64,000 nt of DNA from Lingula anatina (Eukaryota > Brachiopoda > Lingulata > Lingulida > Lingulidae): contig NW_019774736.1 in assembly GCF_001039355.2 (NCBI RefSeq), positions 124,001 through 188,000 on the forward strand, given 5' to 3'. Every line of letters starts with the position of its first letter. Positions within the stretch are counted from its first letter, which is position 1. Positions 1-14,493 of the stretch are shown in pieces. A model generated the notes under the pieces. The model was not told the origin of the DNA, did not search any database, and saw nothing but the letters and a program-made list of their open reading frames with translations. The translations under genes and the position numbers were made by a program.

Positions 1-258
1 GTATGTACCTCAAGACATCTCTGGCACATCAAAAATACCTCCATATCCAAACGGCAGGGGGTGATTTCTAAGAAGGCGCATTCAAAAGAAGATACTTTTT
101 TAACCCAAGATATTGTAAATCATCATGCAATTAATCAGACCTTAACACTGCACAACAGTTATCTTGCAAAATGTTTGTTATGCATGTACCGAACTTTTTG
201 AAAGAAATAAAATTGTGATTACAAACAGAAAATAATATGTCACAGTGTTGTTTCTTAC

Positions 259-2383
259 CACAGAGGCCAGGTTCCTTAGAATGATGAGTTTTACGTGACC
301 TGGCTTCAATGCACCGAATATAGAATAGGCTTCCTTAAGGCTAACATTGGTCAGATTGTACTCATTCACCTGAAGAATTTGGTCACCATTCCTGGAAGTG
401 TTAGCATTCAAAAACTTAAATGTAGCACTTAAACCACTTTTTATACTTACAAAAATTGACTATTTCTTTTATCATCTAAATCAAGTTACTATTTCAATCA
501 CTAACACCATTGCACATCTTATTATATGCAATACCGATAATAGTAACCAATACAAGCATTGGTATATTTTTATTGCTTAACAAATCTGTTTATAAAAGAC
601 AACTTTTTTTCTAAATATGCCCTTAAAGTAGCTTTACCTCAACCTTCCATCCAAGTCAGCTGGAGAATGAGGAGCAAGATCCTCAATAAATATTCCTCTC
701 TGATCCTCCATTAATGATCTACAAACAACACCAATTCCCAAACCTATGCCTTGTTCTTGAAAATATAAGAATCATACATAATAATTAGATTCACCTTTTG
801 TCATAGTTCAAATAACTAAGCTACTATTAGTTTCCATCAAATAACTAAGCTACTATTAGTTTCCATCTCTTAATGTTCAACAGTATGACAAATAAAATCA
901 AATGTATATTGATTATATTTGAAGCAGAGAAAAGTACACATTTTGCTAATGAGAGATGTATGAATGACTGAGTGTGGTTATCTTTGATACCAATGGTCAA
1001 AGGAAGCATAAAATGGGGAAGAGTTTAAGCAAAAATTCTGCAAAAGCAATTATTTGTAATTCTGAGCGTCACCCACTGAACAGAAAATGATGCATATTTT
1101 AGATGAGAAAAATCCCATCACCCCATATACCTTTATATAAAGTGACCTCTTTGATAGGCTCATTTTCATTTTCTTCACCTTCTGCTGCCAGAGCAGATGC
1201 CCCACTCATCAAAGCCATCTTGTTGGTGATGTCCATAGGTGGAAGACTGAGCTTTGAGAAACTGAGAGACCTGCGGTCTGACTTTGGACTGAATATAAAA
1301 CATAGTAAAAAATTATATAGTATACAACAGCAAGGAAGACATATACGAGGTACTATAATGTACCTATTCAAACCCTGCCACTTACTAATGCATCCTTTGC
1401 ATGACCCAAACCTATCACCCCATTACCTAATTTGTAAAAGTATCATAGGTTATCTTACAGCACTTCCAACACGTCTGTATGATCTCTAGACTTTTTCAAC
1501 TTCTTAAAAAAAGACTTCAGTCTCCCCATGCCTGCTCTACTATCCAGACAAACCATATGTGTGCACTCTTTATGTGTCAGTTGCTGCACAATCATGCAGG
1601 CTTAACTTACAAAACAAACAAAACAAGAAAATACAGCAACTCATAGCAATACCAAAATATTTCTATTATTTTCATTTCTGATTGAACAGATCCTTGAAGC
1701 AAAATGAAGCTCATATTTATACAAGGAAATCAAAATGAACACAGTTATTTATTGTTTGTATGTGAAAGCTTTATAGAAATCCTAAATTTGAATGATGTAA
1801 CATCATGCCCAGATAATCACTGTATCAATATTCTAGGCTTCAGTAAGTCATTATCTGGGCAGTGCTACTGGAAAAGTTAAATAGCATTGGGTATGTGAAC
1901 AAACAGCTCCAAATATGATACTCTCATATTACTGTTAACTTAAATTATTTCTTTCATCCACACCTTATAGTAAAAGCACTTTTCCACAAGTATCACTAGA
2001 GCCCTCCATCTCAATAAAGAAAAAAGTATTCAAACATGAACCATATGAAATTACTTTAAGGACCATTGTTTCTCTTATGAATGATACATCAAATTTAAGA
2101 AAAGTTTAATATACAGTTGACAGATGGCAGTTAAAGATAAAACTGGAGATTTAGTTAATATCTTTCAAAGATAATATTGATTCTATACCTTGTATCTGGA
2201 CTGAAGATTCTGCTTTTAACAACGAGTGACACTTCTCCTTTCTTCAGCTGTTTAAAGGTGGTAATGGCTTCACTGTGTGTCAAACCTTGCATAGACTGGC
2301 CATTCACATCTAAGATTTCATCACCTGGTGAGTGAGTTCAGAATGATGCTGTGTTAGTTCTACATGACTGAGTTTTTATTATA

Positions 2384-2430
<47 letters not shown>

Positions 2431-3773
2431 TTTATTAACGTCTCACGTTTTAAATAAATAAAACCCACCCTACTAAGAGTTGTGAGAGACTAAAACCTGT
2501 GCTATTATAATGGTTGAAATGTTCCTCATCCTAAAATCAATTGGTTTACTGACAAAAACTGAGTTTTGCCTCTTCTTGTACTATTATCTTCTATATTAGA
2601 GTAAAAATATAATCCCACTTCATGAAAAAATGATATGCACTATACAAACAAGCCCAATCCTTCAAAAGCTGGTCTCCATACTTTTATCAAATATTTATTA
2701 CCTGGTTGCAACCTTCTATCTTCTGCAGCTAGACCATTTGGAAAAATGGTTTTAACGTAAATCCCCATCCTTCCCTTTGCAGAATCTTCTCCTCCCACGA
2801 TGCTGAAGCCTAGGCCCTTTCCTCCAGCACCTTTTACCAGAGTTACTTTTCGAGGAGAGGACATTTTGGGGCTTTTTGTCATTTTGGGGCTCTTGTTGCC
2901 AAGAAGGGAAGATCGTGAGTTTTCCCTGCTGGGGGTTACCTAAAAATACAATAAGCAGTCACCTTGATAACTGAAAAATGATAGGATACAAGGCAACTGA
3001 AATTAAATATCATAATTACGTCAATATCCTACTTCCGACGCATGCAAGCAGTTAACACACATACACAAAATTGTAGTAATGACACAATGATAATAGAGAG
3101 ATATTTTTTAAATCCGTTGTTTTTAAAAATTTTCTCAGCAATTAACCTAGAGATTTATCACAAAAAAAAAACTACAGACTTAAACACTCCTCAACAATAA
3201 AACTTTCACTTATCTAGGAATGAATTTTAGAAATATCCGCTCTGTCTTTTTCTATTTCTTAACCATATATATACCTGGTGTTTACTTGTGTCTGGCAACA
3301 GAGCAGTTGTAGGGCTTGGCTCTTGTGGAGTTTTCACCTCCAAGGAGGCTGATGAGGCTGTGCTCGTATCTGAAGCATTACGACTGTGTTTGCCCTAAAA
3401 CATTCCCATTAAAACATTGTTCATTTTCAATGAACAATCATGAGAAAGAAACCTACAAGTAATCAATTCATTTCACTCATTCAATAAAATTAACAGAACA
3501 TGATTAACTGAAAGCAACCCCAACAAAAACATTAATTTAGGTGTTCAGGCCTGTAGCCGAAGGGGGAGGGGGGGGGTTCGAAAAAACTGCCCTTTTTGCC
3601 AGGAAAAGGTCCATTTGGGTAAAATTTGACCTTAGTTCACAGAGGCTTCATTGTAAAAGGTCCACTTTTTTAGAAAAAGAACCACTCCTTAGAATTTGCT
3701 GGCTGCTGGCCTGGTGTTTTTTTTTTTTTTTTTTTTTTTTTTTTGTTATCAACAAAAATAGACTTGAGTTCAT

Positions 3774-3857
<84 letters not shown>

Positions 3858-6800
3858 TCACTCTTGCTGCTATCACTAAGTCCACAACTTTAGGTGCTTC
3901 CTTGATAATATTTACTGCTTCTTGGTGTGTTTTTCCGATTAATTTTTTACCATTGACCACCAACAGCTCATCCCCTTTTCTCAGTCTTCCATCCCTGACA
4001 GAAAAGAAAAATTCAATCTAATAGTCATCAGATATCACATAAACACTGCCCTATGTCACATTCAGATTAGTAGGGAATTAAAAGAAAAACTGAATCAAAG
4101 TGACTATGCAACAATTAAATTACTTGTATGTTAAATGAATATGCAAAATTTTCTTTTTTTCTTTTTTTTTTATGAACCACAACCAAAGGATATGATGCAA
4201 ATACCTTGAAATATTACTTACATTCAAATTACTTGCATGTGAATTAAACCACTAATAACAGTACAAAATATGTTAACATCTTAAAGGAAATGGCCATATA
4301 TAAATAACTGATGTCATACTAACAACATATTTACACATTTGTGTCAAATGCCAGACCTTCACTTCATCAGAAAATGTTACACCATAACATAAACTGTACA
4401 CACTACTGGAACGAGTATGTAAACAATATCAGACCAAAGAAAACAGATTACCTCCTTGCCTCACCTCACCTTCTCTTTTTTAACATTTCCCCTTCTTCAT
4501 ATAAAAAATTAGAGACTTTGACAACCTCTTGTTTTCAATTTAAAATGAAAATGCTCCGTATTCTGCAAATGTGCCCCCTCTAATTTTTCGGTTAGGCTAA
4601 CATTTCAAACTGTTAACTTAAAACCACCAGTCCCAAATAGTTCAGAGTAAAATTTCAATTCACTGAAATCACTGACCCGTGATTCTGGCAACAGGAGGGA
4701 AAAGTAAACCCATTATCCTGCTGAAATGTTATGTGATTGTGCAGATTTCCATCTATGTTTACAGTCGGCTTTATTAGAAGCTATTGTTAGAACAGAAATT
4801 GCAACAGATCAGCTTTATATTATAAAAGTAATAATGCCACCCTACACCCTTCCGTCCAAGGACAAATATAGGTTGGTCAGTGGGAGTGCTGGCCAGTGGG
4901 ATTAACACACTGGCTCCGTTTGTTCCTGTGAGATGTCTATTTAGAATGGCATTAAAGTTCTATTTCTACTCTTCTTGAGATGCGTGGGATGAGCTTAAAG
5001 ATTTAGTCTCTCTATTCCAATTTTAATCCTATTTCAATTTGTACAATAAAAATGTTCATATATCACACCTAAGTTGAATTTTTAGGATTGGTTTGTGTTC
5101 ACAGGACATAATGTGCAGAAATATTTGTGTAATGCAACACTATTGTACAGTATTTCTACTTATAATCTCAAAAAAAGTGACGCACATAATATGGTGATAG
5201 GAGAAATCAGACAGCTGTAGGTATCTGGTTCGTTCCTTTAAAAGAGTTCAGATCTTCAAGCAAACAAAAAAATCTTAAAGAAGAAAATCATACAAATAAT
5301 CTGGAATGTCTGTGTATTGATTTTAAAGAAAAGTGATTTGTCCTGTTCTTTGTTGATGCACAATACAATTATTTCTGTCTCAATTCATGCTATATGCAAT
5401 ATCAAATTTCGCACATATTTCTTTGGTAAATTGAAATGAAATCACTTAATCAAGAAAAAAATCTCACTTGTCTGCTGGTCTGCCTTTATCTATGCCTGCC
5501 ACAAATATGCCTATGTCTCCTCTTTTGGAACCCTTGCCACCAGCTATCTGCAATCCCAAGCCAGAATCATCCTTCACCAACTGGAGCCCAACAACCTTCT
5601 TCCTCTGAAAAAAAAATCATAGGTACCGATTTACATATATCACATCAAACAATCATTATTTCTCTGGTAAATGTTTTAATGCCTTTGTATTCATATCTTA
5701 AACCTGATCAGGAGTCTGTTGACCTGCCATTTTAGATACTGAATATTATATTACAAACGACATGCCATATCTGCCAGATTTTAGGGGTGCCATTGGTAGC
5801 AGAGGACTGAAAAACAAAGGTAATGATATCACATCTACACTCAAATATCTTCTGTAAAATCTAAAACATAGGGAACCATGATGGAAACGCACTTATCGTA
5901 TTTTTGATCTAAATCAATGAACTCTCATGATTTTTATTACCAGTAAGTCTCTTATGCAATAACACTGTCATCACATTACAGCAACATTGCAGTGCTTTTT
6001 CCAAAGCCCTAAGAAAGATGAAACAAAAAAAATGCCCAGTACATACCATCTTCGATCTAAGAAATGTTAAGCCTACACAATTCACATACTTTTCTGACCA
6101 CCTTCCTGACCAGTCAATGTCTGCTGGTCACAGATACACCTTTTTCAGAGTGAAGTCATGTGTATCTTGTGGTGGTATAGGCCACCACAACTATTCCTTA
6201 CAACACAAGGAGAGCAGATTGACAGGTAAAGAAAAGAATATGGTGTTGATAATGCACTGCTGAATGTATTAAATATATCAAAACAAACAGATTTCCATTG
6301 GCTGGTGCATTTCTTTCTTTCAAAAGGACCCAATGTTGTTGTGAAAGGCACTATGCTGTACATTCCCTGCAACAATCTGTCATAACAAATAATAATTTGA
6401 CAGCATAAGTATGCCTCACTTTGCTTCTGCCTTTGATTTCTATTTGTATAAGCAATGAATGCCTCATAATTCATGCTACAAGAGTTCCATTTCTCATTAT
6501 GCTCTAAAATGCTCCTTTTGTAATAAGAATTACATTAAATCTGCCCTGGTAAACCACAAACATAAAAAACCCTGATATTCTGATAAAATTTATCCTTTTA
6601 TGCAGTGTATGTATATGGCATGCATGTATGTATGTGTGTGTGTATTTGGTATGTACGTACGTGTGTGTATGTGTGCATATGTGTGTGTAAGTGTGCATGC
6701 ATGCATGCATGCGATTTAATCATAGCAAGACCAGACATGATTGTATTTTCTGTGATACCATGCAATAATGTGAAACAATCCTTTCTCAATAACCATTTAT

Positions 6801-7312
6801 AGCAAATGAGAAAAAAATCTTCGTAAGGTATTAATGTTAAACTGATCAGTCCTTTTTCGTAAACAAAATATAAGCAATGAAAATTTGTTTCAACATTCCA
6901 CAATCTGAAAATAAAAATATATCACCCCATAAAAGAAATAAGAGCCAAAACAAAATGACAGATATTGCTTGTAAACAAAACTAAATTTCAAATTACTACT
7001 GTCCTTAAAATAATTACATTACTTTCTATGACTTTGAAAATTAAAATCAGTAAGGAAGCATAGGACACTTTCAGAACAGCAGACTTACTAGTCCACAAAT
7101 CAGATATGGCTGACCCACTTGAATGCTTGTTGCGTAATTCCGTGTCTATTGTTAATTCAGTGTCTGTTGGGAGATTAGACAATAAGCTTATAAGTGGGTT
7201 GTCATATGTGATCCATGGACCAGTTAGCTTGCTGTTCTGAATACGGCCATAATATGTCATTTTAAAGAAGGAAAAGTAACAATTAGTAATTTAACTGTGA
7301 TTGTTCTGAGTT

Positions 7313-7363
<51 letters not shown>

Positions 7364-10300
7364 TTGCCATAAGCAGGTGGCATCAGGTGGTCGGAGCTGT
7401 TAGAAAGGCATGTTAAAGTGATAATAACTCTTCGTTTCGGCCAAAAAATGAATTTTCCTGGAGTAAACAACAATTTTCCCATACTTACCAATGGTTAATG
7501 AATCCATTTTTACATTCAAAGTTAGTCCCTGGTTTTTTTCTAAAAAGTTTGGTTTTTTGTTAAAATCTCTTAAGAGATTTTAACATAGTATAGCCATCAA
7601 TGGAGGTCACGTGGTCAAAAGACAAGCTCAGATATCAGAATAATAGCTATAACAGCTGTTTTTGTGGGAAAACAGAATATATTATATTTTTATGAGTCAC
7701 TCACAATGTTTTTATTGTGAAATACAGATTTCATACGAAGAGTTATTATCCCTTTAAGGTCTACTTAGAATCACAATTTGACCAAGGTTCCATGCCATAT
7801 CTCATGTTAGGTTGATTATGAGGGTAAAAAGGTCTACCTTAAAGTTTTCAGAAAAACTCTCCCTTAAGTTGCTAATTAACAACAGGTCTAAGGAAGTTTA
7901 AAATAGTGACAGCAAATGATGCGAAACTACATGGATTAAGCTGTGCATTATCTTTAGCTTTATATCTATCTACCTTTCAGTGACATTTTATAATGATAAA
8001 GTTGAGGTCATAATCCTGACAATTACACATTTATTATCTCTCTGTCAAGCCATGTCTTAAGGAAAAATTCAGTATAGCTCATGTTATGTTAATTGGTGTA
8101 AATATAGTCACAGGCCCAATTGGCTAAAAGAAAAGAAGTTTCCATCAAATTCTACACAGGTCAAATCTATTTTAAAATGTACTACCAGTATAATTACCTT
8201 GGCACTTAGCGTTCTTCCCAATCCTTCTGGCAAAGTTTCTAGATCTAAATTTGGCTCCAACAGCAATGCATTTCTGTTTATGTCCCTAGTCCTTTCCTTG
8301 GAATGGTGTCTCATTGTACAGGGTATTTCTTTCTGTTTTGGGCTAGGTGTAGAATTGTCACTCGTTTGACTGGCCTCCAGGTGCTTACTTTCTGTGGTAT
8401 CTTGTCTTTTTAGTCTTGGAGGTTTAGATCTACTTTTTGTCAAACCCTGAGATTTTTTGGGAGTGACAGCTGCATCAGTCTTCAAGGGCTCTTTCAAGAA
8501 TCCCCCTGGATCCTCAGTAGAAATTGTGTTCACTTTAGCACCTAGTTCTGTATTAGGGAAATGTTTGGAACTGTGACTAACATCCTGCATATTTGAAACA
8601 GACACATTCTTAGATTTGCCATCTTTTGATCTATCCCTGGAAGACTTTCTCATACTATGTTTTTCTGTTTCGCTGCTACCTTCAAGTTTTGGATTAGCAT
8701 CAGCATCTATACTCTCAATGTCATCTCTTTTTCCACTATGATCTTCTGTTTGAGGACTTGCAGTTTCTGGATGGCCTTCAATGTCAGATACATTGGGAGA
8801 TTTTAAAGTCTTCTTTGGTCGTCTTACAACCATCATCACTCGTCCTGACCTTACAGCACTGTTGAGAAACCATCTGAAAAAGATTTAAGGTCACATATTT
8901 ACTAGTAGTGGAATTCATCATAATTTTATGTGTCATCAGCACATCCTGCTGAAATTCCAGGTCTCATGATTGCATGATCAATCAATCCTACAATCCTGAT
9001 TAATATAGGTAACAAATGACTGGAACTAAACAATATGAGTGTCACTGGATGATAAACCTGACCATTCAAAACAGTTTTATCAGTGATACTTTATCATTCA
9101 TAACTGTTTTACATATTTGTTCTACTTTAATGTCAAATCTCCCTGAAATAGTGATTTTTATATACTTACTCCTTTCATCAAACAAACCTTTGGCAAAAAA
9201 AAAATGTAAATTTCAATACATGGGGTCCAAAGACTACTGTACACAAATGAATTACACTTCCTGCTTCCTGGATTCAAACTGTGATATACACTGCAGAAAT
9301 TTCCTTTCTGTTTATAATCATTAAATATAATACAACAACAAAGGATTGGCAGGGGTTCATTGCACACATTGAATACCTTTGGGACAATAACACCGATATA
9401 GAATATCTTTCTTATTGGCTCAAGAAATGGTACGGTTACTAAGAAATGTGCCAGCAAATTAGCATTCCTCTGCAAATAAATGCCCCTGAAACTTACAGGT
9501 ATACTGTATGCATTTGAAAATTTCTGTAAGTCTTATTATCTATGACCTCATTCCCATAACCACATAGAGCTAACAGAATTGATCCACCTCCGAGGGGTTT
9601 CTCACTACATTGCATTAGATGTCTGGCATGCCCACTGAAGCTGCTAAATGCTAGTAATTACCCCTTAAGTTAACAGCAGATAGGTCGATCCTGCTACATC
9701 AATTTTGGTATGAGAACGGGGTTTATGACTGCGTTCCCATCATACTAGCAGGATCTATCTATCTATCTCAGCGAGGATTCTCTCTCAGGCACAGTTAATG
9801 TAAGTTTAACTGTCAGGCACATCCCTCGCAAAGCAACATGAACAATGAACATCAAAGACCACAAAGTTTTCCCCAAGTACTTTAAGTTACAAAGGGGCAT
9901 GCCAGGCATTTAAGTCGCTTAAACTAAGAAACCTCAGGGAGTTAGATCATTCCAGCTAGTACATGTACAATAGGGTTATGGGAATGCTCCCAGTGTCTTT
10001 TATCCTTCAGCTCTACTTTATCTTCCCTAATGAAGACATTAATACTATAAATAACTGGCCAGTCATTAAGAACAAAATCATTAAATAAAAAAAATGAAAT
10101 AGAGCATGAAACCCAAGACCAGCAACAGGTTAAGCAATGATTCATGGTAAGAATTTTCTTTTCCTTCTCCTAGAGAAAAATTTATTTCAGCAGGTAAATT
10201 CAAAATAGAGTTCCTTAAATTTATCACCGAGCAAGAAGTTACCAAATGACAATAGATATAGATCTGGGATACATGGGGAATTGTATCCCTTATAATTTTA

Positions 10301-10677
10301 TTTACAAATGCACAAGACTAGGCCCAAAATGAGGGGATAGAGATGGTCATGACTCACCTAGGGTTAATTTTGGGACACATATATTTCAAATGGACAGAGC
10401 TAAAAAGAACCATGTCAATATTCAAAATCAGATGAACAAGTAATTGTTGTGGACCTTTGCATCCACAGTGAAAAGGCCCAAGGAAGAGGGGAGGGGGGAT
10501 AATCCTTCCTGAACATATCACTTCAAATACAACTATTTAATTACATGGTACATGAATGTCCTGATGAGGACTCCTCATGGTTCAAGGCTTGAACTTTAAG
10601 CATGCTCATGCTGACAAATTTATTACTTTATTTGTGCCAAAATTATTTAAAAGGTCAAGAAAAAGAAAAAATATACA

Positions 10678-10736
<59 letters not shown>

Positions 10737-13700
10737 TATTCCACCATAAATGCAAAAAGCAGGATTATAAAAGATTCAAATAAATGCCAAGGCCATCAGA
10801 TGGATTTCTGGTCAAAATCAGCCACTGTATGGACAAACTTCTGGCAACTTTACATCATGTTGGAAAGTTATGTTGGTGGCCCTGTGCATTCAGAGGAACC
10901 TAAGACCCCACTTCCAGAGATTAGATCGATCTACTTTAGATCAACCTAACTCCCTGGGGGTTCACGCTAAATAGCTGTCAGCCGAGCGGACACGAAAGTT
11001 AATTACCCCCTTACAGCTTGTAGTAGGCGGGACGGACATTTAAGCCGGATTATCAGACAGTAATCTAGTGAGACTCCCCGCGGGGATAGATCGATCTAAA
11101 AGCTCTGGGAATACAGCCTTAATATATGTGGAAAGAGTTGGATTATAAGAACTCTGCTCATCGGACATTGGAATGGTTAGTGGTCTCATGAAGTATGTCT
11201 AATTTATAGTCTAAGCAGTCACATTCAGGGCCAAACCCATGAAAGGCTTGAAACATGAAAAAGTAAACTTTGGACAGACTGACAACCACAGCTAGATAAC
11301 ATATTTATTAATTGGTCAATGATAAAATAGTCTTGTCCTATTATCAAATTATAACTTTTCCAGGGAGTTACAAGCCCTGTTGAAAGATTTGTTTCATATA
11401 TTTTGGATTATACAAGCTTATAGTGTGCTCCATTAGTCTGGAAGGCATCTGCGGAGATGAAATATCACAGCCTGTGCTGGTAACATGAGTAATAGGACTC
11501 ATAACATTACTTTTGTCATGAAAACTTCAATTAAGCTGTACAACACGAAGCCTCAGGGCCGTCATCCACATTAGACATGGCAACTTCCTCTCACATACAC
11601 ACATACTCAGGCAGAGAAAGGGGGAAAATATAATGTCCAAACTTATAAGTTTGCTATCTACCAAGTGGCAGAATTCCTTCTAGTAATATTAAATAAACCT
11701 ACAGTTTTCTATCCTTAGGTGATCCTTCCATTCTTGTAAAGTTTTATGGCATAACAAGCTGGCACATAGTGCATGAACATAATACATATTTCAGTGGCAA
11801 CCGTTTGCCACATAGCCAATTGCCTCACCATGGTAACTAGATGTATGTCATGTACCACAGTTCAGCTGGTTGTGTGTCCTTTTCAAAACATTATGCACAA
11901 TATACGTACTTTGTTTCTGTTTCATTTATGACTACATTTTCTGTGTTTATGCTCCAATTGATTATTCCCTTGGCAAAAATATTAATACACTTAAATTGTA
12001 ATATAAAATGCTTTTAAAGAAAAATAACTGTTCTAATCTTTAAAAATTTGCTACATAAAACCAATCAAAAATGTTCTAAACATTATTCTACATTAAAATC
12101 TGCCTAAATGGCTGGCAACTGAATGATTGATTGATTAAATTTTTTTCATTTGAATTTCACTTACTGTAGGACTCAAACTAACAATTCTCTCACACTTGGA
12201 GGTAAGTTGAAGTGCTTTAACATGAGGATTTNGGGGGTAGTCAATTCAGTTTATGTCCCCCTTTTGTTTCTCATTTCTTCTTCAATAATTTATTCATAAC
12301 TTTTATTCCGATTTCGTGATATCATTTGATCATAATTTTTGCTTTTCTGTATAGCAACAAGTATGACCAAACATATATATTGTTGTCAAATAAATTGATC
12401 TCTGTGCTAACAATAAAGAAGAAAGAATTCAGCACGTATAGGGTCCCTTTGAATATCGCTTTTAAGCTTTTAAAAGCGGTCGGGAACGGTCCTGCACGCT
12501 AATGGCCCATAGACAGTCCTGCAGGGCCCCGTATCTTGAAAGCATTGCTTATTGAGAATAGCTATATATATCATATAGAGGCTACAATATATTATATGGG
12601 GCGAGTATGGGCGAGTTATTGGATCGAGATGCTTGCGCTTGGTCGCAATGCGTGATACTTTGGAGTTAGGCCTACGGTTTTACAAAAAATGTTGCCGCTC
12701 GACTAATTGCAAATCGAAGTCACCTTTCCATGAGTCCCAATTTGTTCTCTTTCATTTGGTTCTGTCGTAATCTTTGTTATTTTTATTTCTTTCCTCAATT
12801 GTTTTTCTTTTGTGAACTTCTCTATCGGACTTGATAGAATCTTTTCATTTTTGACAGCCCAAGATGAAAGCACATGGGAAAAAAACTACATCTGACGCAC
12901 GGCGTAAACTCGTACGTTCACTCACACTTTTGGGATTCAAATTTTTTGTAAAATTTTCCTTTAATTTGCCTCTGTTGCCTTGATTACTGTTGATTATAAG
13001 CACTTCATGTACCTATAAGTCTATTTAATCAATATCATAATTTTTTATACCTTCACATTTTTATTACTCTCAACCTACAAATTGCTACTTGCGGTATCTC
13101 CTCTACACAAAACAATGACGTAACATTATCTGCTGTGCACTGAAGCTGGTTAAGAACAATGTACCTTGTTTCAAATTGTTTTTCAACTTCATATCACACA
13201 GACGGAACTTCGAAAACGAGGCCACTGAGAGGGAGACTGTTGGTTACATTTCGATAAGAACGTTCGATTGCAAGCTTAATTCTTTGCTTCTATGAAAGTG
13301 GGTGAAAACATTGAGTTTATCTGATATTTTGCTGAAATCGCTTGTGAACATAGACAAAATAAAAGTGGAAATAGGCTGTAAAAATAGCCAGCCCGCCGGG
13401 CGGGTAATTTGCAAATCTTACCCGCCCGGCCTGAAAGTTACCAGCCTCGGGCTGGCGGGCAGGCGGCCATTTCATACACTGGTAACATGAGTAATAGGAC
13501 TCATAACATTACTTTTGTCATGAAAATTTCAATTAAGCTGTACAACATGAAGCCTCAGGGCCGTCATCCACATTAGACATGGCAACTTCCTCTCATATAC
13601 ACACATACTCAGGCAGAGAAAGGGGGAAAATATAATGTCCAAACTTATAAGTTTGCTATCTACCAAGTGGCAGAATTCCTTCTAGTAATATTAAATAAAC

Positions 13701-14448
13701 CTACAGTTTTCTATCCTTGGGTGATCCTTCCATTCTTGTAAAGTTTTATGGCATAACAAGCTGGCACATAGTGCATGAACTAATACATTTTCAGTGGCAA
13801 CCCTTTGCCACATAGCCAATTGCCTCACCATGGTAACTAGATGTATGTCATGTACCACAGTTCAGCTGGTTGTGTGTCCTTTTCAAAACATTATGCACAA
13901 CATACGTACTTTGTTTCTGTTTCATTTATGACTACATTTTCTGTGTTTATGCTCCAATTGATTATTCCCTTGGCATAAATATTAATACACTTAAATTGTA
14001 ATATAAAATGCTTTTAAAGAAAAATAACTGTTCTAATCTTTAAAAATTTGCTACATAAAACCAATCAAAAATGTTCTAAACATTATTCTACATTAAAATC
14101 TGCCTAAATGGCTGGCAACTGAATGATTGATTGATTAAATTTTTTTCACTTGAATTTCACTTACTATAGGACTCAAACTAACAATTCTCTCACACTTGGA
14201 GGTAAGGTGAAGTGCTTTAACATGAGGATTTACTTTACTGAACAATATCAGAGCTATATTCTTTTCAACTGTTGGCTTAGCTAACTGTGCAGTTTATAGT
14301 CCAGAATACCTACTGGTTATTAACTTTAAATTTCAAATCCACTACAAACCACAATCAAATTTGATTTTTTTAGATCTATATGAGCAATTCAAAGATCTAC
14401 CTCTACCCCACCCACCAAAAATAAAAATACGGATCTAAAAATCCAGAA

Positions 14449-14493
<45 letters not shown>

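Noticed and set aside
1-78. Possible further exon of the PDZD2-like gene (minus strand, donor-like GTACAT near position 5)
   Set aside because: In the required phase it ends in a stop after about 12 residues with no resemblance to PDZD2; the next true exon is probably outside the window.
3541-3963. Open frames made of Tyr-Ile repeats
   Set aside because: Translation of the AT microsatellite; only 3862-3994 is a real PDZ exon.
6504-6903. His/Thr-rich open frames
   Set aside because: Translation of a degenerate GTAT/GTGT repeat tract at about 6605-6712.
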